Part shown: positions 21,901 to 30,100 of the stretch, one piece after another
How the letters are laid out: each line of letters begins with the position of its first letter
Position numbering within the stretch: position 1 is the first letter of the stretch
Notes under the pieces: model-generated
Told to the model about the DNA's origin: nothing
Database searches by the model: none
What the model saw: only the letters and a program-made list of their open reading frames with translations
Assembly (NCBI GenBank): GCA_012845835.1
Contig: JABAKD010000020.1
Location: forward strand, 19,823,606 to 19,887,605
Reading direction: 5' to 3'
DNA from: Undaria pinnatifida
Lineage: Eukaryota; Sar; Phaeophyceae; Laminariales; Alariaceae
DNA length: 64,000 bases
Made by a program: the position numbers and the translations under genes

Positions 21901-24492
21901 TATTTGACGCGTTTTTTATCTTTTAAATCACCACTTTTACTCTCCAGCTACTCGCACCACGTCTCGTATCAGGTTTTACCCTCAGCGACCATCTTGGTCT
22001 GACAAGCCGTGGTCACAGGTGTTTTGTGTCTTCCCTGCTCTCCTCCGGTACATGCGTTCATTTTAATCGCGCATAGGGTTCAGCATTTCCCCTTTTCAGC
22101 TATTTTTAAGCTCGTCCATTTGCATCGAACTTCGCCAAGTCACACTCTCGCGCTTTCGGCCTGTCGATTAGTAAGAAATACCAGTCCCTTGACGGATTCG
22201 AACCTACGACCTCCTCCTCAATAGCTACCACGTTACACGGCTTACCATTGGGCCACCCGGGACGCCGGCTTCAGCCGATGGTATTAATAGTTGGTATCGG
22301 TAATTATGTTGAATGTTAGGAACACTGTGTGATACCTAATTGTACTTAACGATTGAGGCTGTGCGTCGCGATGGTCACTATTTATCGTCACCAACGGCAC
22401 TAACAGTAGTTAACCGTTCACACTTGTATTATAACCTGATACCTGGCATTCATACCTGGTACCATAACATATTGCAAACAGCGGTGTCCCACACAAATTC
22501 CAAGTAAATTGCCCCAAAAAGCGTGGGTGCAGCATTTATAACTCCCAGGAAGCCACGGCGAAGGGCGAAGTGGCGGCGCGGAGCGCGGGGGTCGTGTCTG
22601 GTTTAGTTTCAGGAAACATGTTCACTTTCACCACGTATTGCACCATTATATATAGATATTATATGTAGATACACAACCGACTCTCAGGTAACAAAGGGCA
22701 CACCACCAGCCGTCTCAAGAAAGAGCCCTAAACAATCGGCCCTCTCATAAGAAAGAGCGCTACAAGAATCTCAGCCTAAAAGTAACCGGGAAATAAGATA
22801 CCGGAGTATTTTATAACTAATTTTCAAGGACGTCAGCCGTGAGTTCGACGAATTTCAGGTCAATACTCATCTTTGCAAGCTGCGTTGTTGGTACTCGTAA
22901 TATACTATATGGGTGATTTTTTATTGGGAGGTGTCCTATTTTTTGTCCACTATAATGGTAAGTGTTGGTATTTTATACCTATTGTTTAGCTTTGAATAGC
23001 TCTATTAATACTACACTGACGAACGCTTAAGACACAGCCTTCCACCATGAATAACATGAGCATCACCTCGGTTTCTTAGCCTAAGACACGCCCTTCCTCT
23101 AATAAGAAATTACTACTAATAACACTAAATATCATCTCGGTTTCTTATCAGAGGACCGGTGCGACAGCTACTAGAAGCATACACTACACTTACAATAATA
23201 ACCGCTGTTCTGTAGTCTAATATAAATAGCGAAAGGGGCATGCATAATGGTCGGTGGCAGTGCGTACCGGTATGTACCAACTAGTAACTAGTATATAGAA
23301 CCAGGTACCTGGTAGTAGTACCAGGTATGCGGCGTGTGGCTTGTGGCGTGGTGTGACGGATGCTGAGCACGGTTTGAAACTGTGCGTGACGAGCAGGACA
23401 GAAACGTACAGCGTAGTGGAAACGTACCTTTCACCGGCAGCAGCGAGGGCAACATGATGACGGAAACGGTGGAATGCCTGGTATACTATCAATAGTGTAT
23501 ATATACCAGGTAGTGAATAATCTACAGAGGCGACAGGGGACACGCACCTTCTCTGGGAAGACGAGGACATCCGACAGCGTGTAGCCAAACACCAGGACGC
23601 ACAGGAGGAGGACGGGGCTACAGAGCTCGCAGAAGGTCGTGACCTTCGTTCTGCGACGGTTCTGTTATAGAGAACCAGAGGACACCAACGAACAAATAGC
23701 AAATCAGACCCCAACGCAGACAAGGAGAAGTGCACACCAACAGCGATAGACGACAGTTTGCAGTGAGTACAATACGTGTGCTCGATCGATACCTAGCCTA
23801 TTATACTACAGAAGTTGCTTAGCGTATCTGCTTGGACGGGTCACGTTGTCTCCGGCGGTGTGGCGTGTCAAGCTCGTAGAGAGACACCTGGCCTGCTTCG
23901 TTCCATATAGACTAAAGTCAGACAGATAGGTTATCTCATCTCATCAAAAACAAATACAGCCATCCTTGACACCAGGGTTGTTGTTTTGGTATGCAACGCC
24001 GGGTCTCGAGCATCATGGCATACAGAAGTACGAGGCGTTTTACACAACGAGCCTGTAGACTAGACTATTGCTTCAACCCAAGACAAGAGTGGTAACTCCG
24101 CTATTACCAGCAGAAGCTGCTGTCGGCAAGGTTAAGGTTACGAGGCGATGGAGCTGGACGGAGAGCCATTCTTGCGGAAAAAAAAAACGATTCGCAGAGT
24201 ACGTATGTCGCAACGCTCCGCACGGCACAATTCAAAAAATCGAGGGTCCATCTTCGAGCAGCCAAAGCCTAACCCATGTCATGGCAGTGCCGTGATACTA
24301 CAGCCCAACTCTCCGCGAAATGCTGTACAAGCTCGTGGCAGGACTCACTGTGGCATTCCTTCTCAAGAGCGCACAGATTTGCTGAAAGGCCAGGGAACCA
24401 TCACTTTGCTGTTTCCTCTCCTCCCCGTCTTCCAAGCCCTCCTCCGCCCCTGCGCCTTCATCTGCACCACAACGTCCGGTGCTAGCCTCCAT
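809..24492 (-). CDS. ABCA-type lipid ABC transporter, 5' part (15 exons, 3' end outside window)
   Basis: Gene-level entry. Exons, 5' to 3' on the minus strand: 24349-24492, 23548-23661, 20123-20197, 17176-17522, 14203-14275, 13007-13176, 11795-12008, 10658-10717, 9663-9887, 7973-8067, 6138-6333, 3836-4223, 3451-3548, 1947-2062, 809-963. Joined they give 823 codons without a stop and every splice phase matches. Seen: TM1 about residues 62-82, an extracellular loop to about 360, five further TM segments (about 365-571), then NBD1 with Walker A GHNGAGKST (696-704), Q-loop CPQ (Q743), signature LSGGQ (795-799) and Walker B ILDEP (D819, E820). The one-TM, large loop, TM cluster, NBD order is diagnostic of ABCA. 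Family members use ATP to move phospholipids or sterols across membranes. NBD1 after Walker B and any second half lie beyond position 1. Confidence 0.93.
1310..1900. repeat. degenerate CAAT/CAAC tetranucleotide tract
   Basis: About 590 bp of mixed caat, caac and caag units in ABCA intron 14. At 1555-1730 it includes a higher-order 16-bp unit (aatgaaccaagcaatc). The open frames here (Asn-Gln-Ser-Ile repeats) come from the microsatellite and are not genes. Confidence 0.95.
1947..2062 (-). CDS. ABCA exon 14 (Q-loop)
   Basis: Encodes VRQNIGICPQHDAL and LTAREHLEMYMDIKG. CPQHDAL carries the Q-loop Gln (residue 743), and the LT..EHL block is the ABCA helical subdomain. The donor GTGGGT splits a Gly codon. 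Confidence 0.93.
2184..2268. repeat. (CCATA)n microsatellite
   Basis: About 16 near-perfect pentamer units in ABCA intron 13. The same pentamer recurs at 16569-16716. Confidence 0.95.
2565..2722. repeat. 11-bp minisatellite (taacctcttag)
   Basis: About 14 units of taacctattag or taacctcttag. The variants are clustered, which suggests local expansion. Confidence 0.93.
3017..3125. repeat. 8-bp repeat (atacatca)
   Basis: Degenerate octamer array in ABCA intron 13, close to exon 13. Confidence 0.85.
3451..3548 (-). CDS. ABCA exon 13 (Walker A Lys)
   Basis: Supplies KSTTISMLTG, completing Walker A, then GATSGDAVVWGN. It is flanked by CGTGCAG and GTAAGC and ends in phase 0 with HK. Conservation is strong despite only 98 bp. 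Confidence 0.92.
3836..4223 (-). CDS. ABCA exon 12 (linker and Walker A start)
   Basis: Starts VVPPEFGTSRNPF, which joins WYLDK of exon 11 as in the family. A variable acidic linker follows, then VVIAGLRKEFGSK and ITCLLGHNGAG. The intron cuts the P-loop immediately before its Lys: one base of the preceding Gly codon is here and the rest is in exon 13. Confidence 0.93.
4224..6137. other. ABCA intron 11
   Basis: A 1.9-kb intron. Besides the 122-bp duplication it is AT-rich, with several actattaat/tattaatagt words. Around 5820-6120 are loosely repeated ccaatct/aatctcac phrases. No coding signal was seen. Confidence 0.6.
4690..4999. repeat. 122-bp tandem duplication
   Basis: Units starting gctacccgcaataacg at 4690 and 4812 are almost identical. 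A partial third copy (atgccggcaatata) follows near 4965. It lies in ABCA intron 11. Confidence 0.9.
6138..6333 (-). CDS. ABCA exon 11 (TM6)
   Basis: Encodes SKTLASLLSPTAFTFG, then ADYEYANIGAGW, and a hydrophobic segment ending GVLAWYLDK. LLSPTAF.FG and the final WYLD motif before the NBD are ABCA signatures. The acceptor is TGTTCAG; the donor is GTGAGA, phase 0. Confidence 0.94.
6553..6692. repeat. 24-bp minisatellite (cagccgtca..ccttga)
   Basis: Five to six degenerate units containing gccgtca and ccttgac in ABCA intron 10. Confidence 0.85.
7160..7247. repeat. 12-bp repeat (ttaccaaggcta)
   Basis: About seven units in ABCA intron 10. Confidence 0.88.
7973..8067 (-). CDS. ABCA exon 10 (TM5)
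   Basis: Encodes AKLASIAAPCVLF and VLPRYIFYGSNR. The family has a LPRY.FFGTNR-like motif here. The acceptor is TTGGTCAG and the donor GTAAGT, phase 2. The exon is easily missed because its own frame stays open for only a short distance. Confidence 0.88.
8371..8870. repeat. dispersed family E, three copies
   Basis: Core words are acccctt.gcaactggaaac, agtatagggaggggtt and gggctctaaaggggtt. Two copies are direct (8371-8491, about 8492-8600) and one is inverted (about 8780-8870). Further copies lie at 26085-26178 and 46045-46140. Function and class are unknown. Confidence 0.75.
9080..9355. mobile_element. short element with 37/38-bp inverted repeats
   Basis: The arms 9080-9116 and 9318-9355 are inverted copies differing by one indel and one substitution. 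Each arm begins with the 16-bp palindrome ttgcacgtacgtgcaa. Between them lies a gggtta-type, telomere-like stretch (9180-9235). The size and arms look like a MITE. No clear target duplication is visible. It lies in ABCA intron 9. Confidence 0.55.
9663..9887 (-). CDS. ABCA exon 9 (TM3-TM4)
   Basis: Encodes 75 residues starting VRETMRIMGL, the conserved ABCA motif, then two hydrophobic segments (around AVFTFIAITVAALL and LLVVFMLSF) and ending SSFFSK. The acceptor is CCGGCAG. The donor GTGATT is weak, but the phase and the join to AKLASIAAP in exon 10 are exactly as in the family. Confidence 0.92.
10185..10345 (-). repeat. SINE family 1, 3' fragment
   Basis: Shares the words gaccacggcttgt.. (here cgacaaatcgtggtcac on the plus strand), the cttcccctctctccccc tract and gggttcagcattcc with the full copies at 18846-19085 and 47336-47653. 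Confidence 0.7.
10658..10717 (-). CDS. ABCA exon 8 (TM2 end, coupling helix)
   Basis: A 60-bp exon of 20 codons containing MYPLSRMVKGIVEEKE. The YP.SR..KGIVEEKE motif is highly conserved in ABCA proteins, on the cytosolic side before TM3. The acceptor is ATACCAG and the donor GTGAGT, phase 0 at both ends. Confidence 0.9.
11341..11664 (-). repeat. SINE family 2 copy with 81-bp tandem duplication
   Basis: Shares the ttcgcac..ttct..ccttctcc and ctcccccctccccac words with copies at 13310-13490, 16145-16340, 30395-30590 and 54440-54640. Within it, an approximately 81-bp unit beginning atcgactcgcatcgact is duplicated at 11504 and 11585. Confidence 0.7.
11795..12008 (-). CDS. ABCA exon 7 (loop to TM2)
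   Basis: Begins GFLTLQTTLDRF, the conserved ABCA pre-TM2 motif. It then has an acidic insert (about ten Glu/Asp/Ser residues), VPFPTAAYNQNLF, and the first part of TM2 ending GLAMTM. The donor is GTGAGA, phase 0. The acidic insert is a lineage-specific loop. Confidence 0.92.
13007..13176 (-). CDS. ABCA exon 6 (end of extracellular loop)
   Basis: Encodes DHLEERTWAVINL and VDYTIRMNFTVVPNT. The YTIRMN..T.VPNT block is a hallmark of the ABCA loop just before TM2. The acceptor is CCTTCAG. The donor GTAAAA is weak beyond the first positions, but its phase (2) joins correctly to exon 7. Confidence 0.9.
13310..13490 (+). repeat. SINE family 2 copy
   Basis: Opposite orientation to the 11341 and 16145 copies: gacgaggga, gtactgtagtggggagggga, tagcgaccccgga, gggagaagacgga. 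It lies in ABCA intron 5, just upstream of exon 6. Confidence 0.7.
14203..14275 (-). CDS. ABCA exon 5 (extracellular loop)
   Basis: A short exon (73 bp) encoding ELVSWLSDTT..HRVHETE. The acceptor is a TAG after a long CTG/CTT pyrimidine tract; the donor is GTAAAG. Both phases agree with the neighbouring exons. The CAG/CTG repeat just upstream on the coding strand is intronic. Confidence 0.72.
14641..14854 (-). mobile_element. poly(A) retroposon family D, copy 1
   Basis: On the plus strand it reads poly(T) then tcctccggcggatgggg..aaagctttagct and ends cggcagcgcaagct. On the minus strand this is about 190 bp ending in poly(A), typical of a LINE-mobilised retroposon. It is nearly identical to 36259-36477. 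Flanks tgcaact (left) and ttgcaac (right) may be a short target duplication. Confidence 0.75.
15446..15745. repeat. 19-bp minisatellite (agtagaccagcatgttaac)
   Basis: About 16 head-to-tail units with small variants (tgac/taac, agct/atgt). There are no spacers, so it is not a CRISPR array. It lies in ABCA intron 4. Confidence 0.95.
16145..16340 (-). repeat. SINE family 2 copy
   Basis: Contains ttcgcacttttctctttct, acgtagctcaggtccagggt, ctcccccctccccactacgg and cccctcgttgac-like words shared with the other family 2 copies. Confidence 0.7.
16569..16716. repeat. (CCATA)n microsatellite
   Basis: Three blocks of the pentamer interrupted by ccttgacc. It gives spurious Met-Val-Trp-Tyr reading frames on the minus strand. 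Confidence 0.95.
17176..17522 (-). CDS. ABCA exon 4 (extracellular loop)
   Basis: Encodes about 115 residues. There are two N-glycosylation sequons near the start (NVT, NSS), an acidic Gly/Asp stretch, then DGPFPVPDLDEFV and GNIITQGTLHFAP, which match the luminal loop of ABCA half-transporters. The acceptor is CGGCAG. The donor GTGAGA splits a Gly codon, with two bases here and one in exon 5. Confidence 0.88.
17523..20122. other. ABCA intron 3
   Basis: A 2.6-kb intron. It holds a C18 homopolymer near 17684, a SINE family 1 full copy (18846-19085), a family 1 3' fragment on the plus strand (about 19725-19845), and a family C-like word at about 18250-18320. A Cys-rich frame at 17948-18148 (minus) has no usable splice sites. 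Confidence 0.6.
18846..19085 (-). mobile_element. SINE family 1, near-complete copy
   Basis: On the minus strand it starts with a tRNA-like head containing a B box (gagttcgaatccc) and continues through cactcgatg..aaatcgacgagca, ctatgcgcgataaaaa and gagaagggacgacacc. It matches 47336-47653 over its whole length. Confidence 0.8.
20123..20197 (-). CDS. ABCA exon 3 (start of extracellular loop)
   Basis: A 75-bp exon of 25 codons, phase 0 at both ends: acceptor TGTGCTGTGCAG, donor GTGAAG. The peptide starts IYSSVKLDLP and ends ARLYSQ. It fits between PEK of exon 2 and GLANVTLP of exon 4, and resembles the short loop after TM1 in stramenopile ABCA proteins as I remember them. Its small size makes it less secure than the flanking exons. 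Confidence 0.68.
20215..20277. repeat. 9-bp repeat (cacgtgaag)
   Basis: About six units (cacgtgaag, cacatgaag) immediately before ABCA exon 3 on the minus strand. Confidence 0.85.
21970..22268 (-). mobile_element. SINE family 1 copy with clear tRNA head
   Basis: On the minus strand the head has an A box (tggcccaatgg, 22255-22245) and a perfect B box (ggttcgaatcc, 22204-22194), spaced as in a tRNA gene. The family 1 body and the 3' words cacctgtgaccacggcttgt and gagggtaaaacc follow. The acceptor-stem pairing is too poor for a working tRNA. Confidence 0.8.
23548..23661 (-). CDS. ABCA exon 2 (TM1)
   Basis: Encodes 38 residues, phase 0 at both ends. It opens NRRRTKVTTFCEL, the basic stretch plus the TT-x-CE motif typical of ABCA N-termini, then a hydrophobic helix (PVLLLCVLVFGY) and ends SDVLVFPEK. 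The acceptor is ATAACAG and the donor GTGCGT. Confidence 0.87.
24349..24492 (-). CDS. ABCA exon 1 (start codon)
   Basis: Encodes 48 residues. An acidic, Gly-rich cytosolic leader is followed by FQQICALLRRN, the short amphipathic segment that precedes TM1 in ABCA proteins (compare the ..LL.KN.. of the family). The ATG at 24492 is the first one in the open frame. The donor after an ACA codon is GTGAGT, phase 0. An upstream start inside the 460-bp spacer is not excluded. Confidence 0.8.
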
Positions 24493-24952
24493 TTTCGGGA
24501 CGGTGTCGGTGGTATAGCCAGAAGGTCAAGCTATGCCTCTGCCTGCAGTGGTGGAGCAGCCAATACGAGGCAGCTACAGGCGCAGGCGCAGAGGCACCAC
24601 CACGGCAGTGCGACGAATCGCTTAGAAAGAGCGGCGAAATTAAGAAGGAGAGTTGCTTTTTGTCCCATGGCGTGCATGCTTTTTTGTTTTCGGGTGATTT
24701 TTTCAGATTTTTCTCGATTTTCCAGAACGATTCTCCGGGCCTCTCCGCGAGTAACGAGGGAAGGGGGGGGGTTAAATTTTATCATCTCCTACACAAACAG
24801 GCCTCCATACAAATAGCACGAAATGCGGGAAAAACGAGAAATAAATATATTTTTTTACACTCGCACACACACTGGTTATCCATCTGTTTTGGAGGGAACA
24901 AGACTCCCCCACCACTACCGTTTGTCCCTGACAAGGGAGCAGCGCGGATATC
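24493..24952. promoter_or_regulatory. 460-bp divergent intergenic region, likely bidirectional promoter
   Basis: It separates the ATG of the ABCA gene (minus, 24492) from the ATG of the scramblase gene (plus, 24953), so it must hold both 5' UTRs and both core promoters unless non-coding exons lie elsewhere. Seen: a TATA-like AT stretch at 24839-24857, about 100 bp before the scramblase ATG; a G9 run near 24764; a T-rich block at 24680-24720. Promoter function is inferred from position only. Confidence 0.6.
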
Positions 24953-25027
24953 ATGGATGCCGCTTCTTCGACGTCGGTATTGGCGGGCGCTGTGGACAAG
25001 ATCGGGAAGATGAAAGGCATGCGAAAG
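24953..25027 (+). CDS. scramblase exon 1 (start codon)
   Basis: 25 codons starting MDAASSTSVLAG and ending KMKGMRK; donor GTATGT, phase 0. It joins GLELAKEAQRIA of exon 2 into one predicted helix. This ATG is the first of the frame that leads to the donor. Confidence 0.82.
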
Positions 25028-26650
25028 GTATGTCGCGGCGAACTGCTAGTTAAACGTGTTACTTTTGTTCAAGGTGACTATAAACGTTGGATAATCTCCT
25101 TTTGCCAGTTTGCTACTCGAAGTGCGTGTCTTTGAACGGCGCTCTTGCTGCCCGTGCCCGGGGAATGGTACTCGTTGCTCTCGGCAAGGCGGCCCCGAAC
25201 GTCGCTCCCCATAGAGCCCACGTGTGGTGTGCTCATGGCAGTGCCATGTATTTATGTCCCACATCGTTTGGTGGTTGAGCTTCGATGGTGCCCCATGCCC
25301 GAATATTGCTCGCGGACCCTGGTTTTTCATTTGTTTCCATTTTTCAGCAGTACGAGCAAAAGCAAGTGCAACAGCACAGAACAGCAACAAAAACCCAACA
25401 GTTCGAACGTGAACACACCGCAGCACTGCTATCTACCTGTCTACAAGCAGTTGCGCTGCTGCTGCGGTAGTCGTCTTCCGAGTGTTTTGAGTGCTACCTA
25501 ATACCTGGTATACAACAGCACAACACGTCGTAGTTCTTTTCGAGAAAGTATGGCTCACGACGCACAGCAATTATTTGGACGAGAACGTGAGTGTTTATGT
25601 AAGTAATGCCGCAATATCGTACCAGATGGTACGAGATGGTACTACTGCTGTCTCGGAGCCAGCCAGACATGTTTCATACCTCTTGATTAAAGTATGTAAA
25701 TAGTCGAGAGCCAGAGCCAGACAGGTTTCATACCTCTTGATTAAAGTATGCAAATAGTCGAGGTTGTGAGGATATACATTCACTCGCAACGATATCAAAA
25801 TATCAAGGTGAAAATCGTCGCCGGGCAGGGGAGAGGTTGCACTTGAATCGATGCTATAGACTATACCTATAGCCTAAACGCGGGCAGGCTAATTATACCA
25901 AATGCGTTAACTGTGCGTGCTTAGTAGCTACTATTAATAGCTGCATTTTGCATGATGTACACTTGCTACCAGTACATGGTAAACATGCTTCATTCTGCGT
26001 ACTCTCATACTGCTGTACCAGGTTCTTGCCTGCACCAGGCATGTTCGTACCGTGATCAATTTGGCGGCAGAGCTATCATTCCTAGGTGCTCTAATAACGC
26101 CTGTACAGCTGAAAACCGTTTTGGGGACAAAATTACTTGGAATTTGTATTGGGAGGGGTTTTAGGGCTCTCAAGGGTTGATATGCATAGCAGACCAGACA
26201 GAAGGGATGGTGCGGGCAAAGGCGGCCTGCCCTGCCCTGCCCTCTCTTTTATTTTGTTTGTGCCTGATTTCATTCATTTCGAGTTCGTATTATTTACTTA
26301 TCCTGCTCGTATCGTCTAGACTTGGTGACAACAATACGTACATGATACGTGTTCCTTTTGTAAGCATGCATACCAGGGACGCTCATACTCATGTGATACC
26401 GCTGACCAGGCTCACCGTAGGCAGCGCCGTATTCTACAATACAGTACGTTTGTTCTTTGCTGCTTCCTCTCTGTCAAGAGTCAAGGGTTTTCCGTTTACA
26501 TGTTCACCTACATTTCCCATCCATATTGGCATCTGCACCCTACCGTCCCTCTCATATACCTGGTACCGGTTACAAGGAGCCCCACAAGAAGCTTAGCTTA
26601 GCCCAAGAATTACGGGGAAATATGCAACCCGATGCCGGCAGCTGTTATAC

Positions 26651-26726
<76 letters not shown>

Positions 26727-27141
26727 ATTGTTTTTGTTGTTGTTGTCGTTCTCACATTAACTCGCATAATCAAGTCCGAGGTCACAGGACAGGCTCCAGT
26801 CACTCTGGAGCTGAGAAATACCCTATAACACGTACTCGTAGCGTACCTTGTTGATATCCAATAAAAATCCCGGTTTTTGGTCAGAGGGAGGATGGATACA
26901 TTAATGTCTTACGTTTGGACGCGGGCTGGAATCAATCCATTCGCACGTGAGGTAGGGTGCGTCCGACACTGCTGTGCTGCTTTCAGTACAACAGAGGCCA
27001 TGTTCTTGTCTTCGTCGACAACTCGAGCGTGAAATTCTTATCTTGACTGCAGAATTCTCAAGCGCTGTCGCTTACTCTGTACTGCTTGTATGTACGATAC
27101 GAGATAGTCGAATCCCACTCTTCTCTCTCTCTCGCGCGCCC

Positions 27142-27176
<35 letters not shown>

Positions 27177-30100
27177 ATATGTACTGACGTACGTCTCCCT
27201 CACCCGTTTGTCGTAGGGCCTGGAGTTAGCGAAGGAAGCCCAGCGGATCGCACAGCAGCAGGGCATCCAAATCCCAGGCCTGAATAGCACCACTAGCAAC
27301 CCCCAGAACGGCTTCGGCGGAATGTCCCAAGCTTTTGGCGGCACGGGCGGGGGAAGCAATGCCAGCGGCTTCAACACAGGCTCGGCAGCAGGCACTGCCG
27401 CAACCGCCGCAGGCTTCGGAGGCCTAGCTGCCCTGGCGGAGTCTTTCACAGGCGGGGGGTCACAGCAGCAAGGCGGGTTCGGATCCAGCAGAGCTAGCCG
27501 CAGCAACTCTTTCAGTGGCGCCAACTTCGGCCAGCAGCAGCAGCAGCAACAGCAGCAACAGCAAACACCACAGGGCTTCGGAAGCGCGCCTAGCTTCGGG
27601 CAGCAGCCGCCGCTGCAACAACAGGGGTTTCCGCAGCCCGGGTACGGCCTCCCTACACCTCCAGTAGTATTCAACCAGCCTGGTTTTCAACAGCCCGGAG
27701 GCTTTCCACCGATGTCAACACCGATCGGCTTCAGCGGCGCAATGACCACGCAGGGACAACCTGCCTACGGACCTCAGATGGGACCTTGGGCCCAGCCATG
27801 GGCACAGCAACCCCAACAAATGCAGCAACCACCACCCCCCCCACCCCCAATTCAGGGGTTCAACAACAACGGGTTCGCAAGCAGTATCACCTCTCAGCCC
27901 GGGTTCATCCCTGGCTCAGGGAGCTTCGGCTCTCAGCACGGCCGCGGGGGCAGCGACTACTGGTCTGGGGCACAGGTGGCGGGGGCAGGCCTTGCTGGGG
28001 CGGGGCTCGGGGCTGGGCTTGCGGCGACCTACGCGAATGGGTTTGGTGGCGGGGGAGGCGGTGGGTTTGGCGGGTATAATCCGGCACCGCCTCTGCAACC
28101 TCCCCAGGCATACCCTAATGCAGCGGTCCCGTATGGGGGGCCGGGGGGGCCACCTGGGATGAGCACGATGACCATTCCATCGACGAAGGGTAAAGGGAAG
28201 AATAAGGGCGGGGGGGCTCAGGGGGGGGGTGGGGGCAAGAACAAGCCGGGGAAGCCCGCCGTGGTGGAGCAGCAGGTGGTGCAGCAGCAGCAGCAGCAGC
28301 AGCCAGTGCCCCCCGGGCTCCCACCGGCCCCCCTGGGAGGCTGGCTCCACGTGCCGGCGGGGTACGATTTGCCGGAAGGCATTCCTAAGGGACTAGAGGT
28401 GAGTGAGGTGGTTGCGGGTTACGGTTATGATGCATGCGTGCTATATTCTTGCCTGCTTATTTTTCCCGTTTTTTTTTCTTTTTTTTTTATCCACCTCAGT
28501 TCGTGTGCCGTTGCTGTCTCTCCCGACTATCCGGTGCGTTTTTTTACTCTTTCCTGATTTTCGGTCTGGCTTGTTTTGTTGTGTTCTCGTACCCGGTACG
28601 CTAGCATTTCACTTGCTTTTTTACCTTGATGAATTGCGACTGTTTGGTTCACTCTGTTTTACAGTCTGACCACATAATTTGTATCTTCCACTGCTTTCAC
28701 TATTTTTCAGCTATTTTTTTACTACCTGGTACTGCTGTTGTCGGTACTTGTTAATATTAGTACAAGTATAATACCCGATGGTGTTCATGTGAACGGCGTC
28801 ACGGCGGTACATGCCATCATACACGACATATCGTATACAGGAAGGGGAGTCGCCGACCTATATCCTCAATGAGGACACACAGCCTGTCATACGCGCGATC
28901 GGAGTGCAAAGATGAGTTTGGACAGAATCCTCGATCTCAGCTGGAGTGTATTTTCAATTTTTAATTTACAGGAGTAATACGCGCGATCGGGTATCACACA
29001 ATCACACAGCTTGCGAAGATGAGTTTCGACAATATCTTCGATCTCACAGCTGGAGTGTATTTTTATTTCATGTACAGGAGAGCACTGCAGCTGCTGCAGC
29101 TGTATGATGGCATCCGCAAAAGTTTTGTGAGCGACAGAGGACAGGATGACACGACCATGACAGATCAGATAACAGATGACCGACACCACTCACCACCCAC
29201 CCAGCCACCCACCCAGCCACCCACCCAGCCACTCACCACCCGCGTTATGTTCTTTCCGTGAACCATTCTAGACGTATTGATGCACACGCCCTATCAGGTA
29301 CGAGGTACTGCGGTATATGATATTGATATACTCTGTAATACATAGTCCGAGTAAGTAGTATACGGCAACAGAGCGCGCACCAGTTCTTTTTTAGTTTGAG
29401 AAGCAGCCAAAGTACGAACAAGAGCATCTGCTGCCCTGTATAGTCCTATAATATATGCCGCCCCGATTCTGTCAATGGATAATGTCATTGCGAATGTTGT
29501 TCGTGGTGACGCCCACGCACCAGCACCACCATAGCGCCAACCACCACAGCGCCAATACTATCCTGGAACCCGCGCTCTTATGCCGTGCATGGTATTTCGT
29601 GCATACATACCTGGTACATAGCATGATTGATGAGCCACCATCTACCTGGTATAACGACGTGCTGCAGCAGCGATTGTGAGATGACTACCTGGTATGTAGA
29701 AACGAGAAGTGCAAGGCCAAGGCTGAAAGCAGCTGTTTGTGCTTCTTGCCAGCTTGTCAACTAGTCTAGACTGCACATGTGTACATACATGTTTACATCT
29801 TCATATACTGCATGTAGTATGTTCACGTAAGCACCAGCATGCAAGAATCTCCCTCGCGGCCACAGGTGTTCCTTTTTACCGCGCTTATTTGTGGTTGATA
29901 CGGGTGGCTGGGTGGTAATTATAGTAAACGGCAAACCTAACATATTCTCGAAATGTAATGATGAACCCAGTTCGCGAGCATGTCTTCCAGTGGACCAACA
30001 TAGGTTTTTGTTCGTGTTGTCTTTCGGGTAGTCCCCTTTGCTCGAGGATGACACTGCTGTCATGTCATGTCATGTCATGTCATGTCATGTCATGTCATGT

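Larger units (their letters stand above)
20198..23547. other. ABCA intron 2
   Basis: A 3.35-kb intron with a 9-bp repeat (20215-20277), a SINE family 1 copy (21970-22268) and a family C relative (22825-22890). A hydrophobic frame at 21718-21843 (minus) and a 50-bp possible exon at 23428-23477 do not fit the phases of the model. AT-rich words such as tattaatag and accaggta are frequent. Confidence 0.55.
25028..27216. other. scramblase intron 1
   Basis: A 2.2-kb intron with a 53-bp tandem duplication (25656-25762), a family E copy (26085-26178), a (GTT)n tract of about 100 bp (26653-26752) and a (CTTA)n tract (27143-27176) just before exon 2. Confidence 0.75.

Noticed and set aside
22190-22268. 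Functional tRNA gene on the minus strand
   Set aside because: Perfect B box, but acceptor and anticodon stems do not pair well and the sequence continues into the SINE family 1 body.
23428-23477. 50-bp ABCA exon with good GTACGT donor
   Set aside because: It ends in phase 2 while exon 3 starts in phase 0, and the peptide has no family resemblance.
26457-26828. Poly-Val ORF
   Set aside because: Produced by the (GTT)n microsatellite. The same holds for the poly-Gln frame at 56469-56675 and the Met-Trp-Tyr frames at 16343-16726.
27168-28350. Long minus-strand ORFs opposite scramblase exon 2 (Pro/Cys-rich)
   Set aside because: They are shadows of the Gly/Gln-rich coding strand, which has splice-consistent ends.
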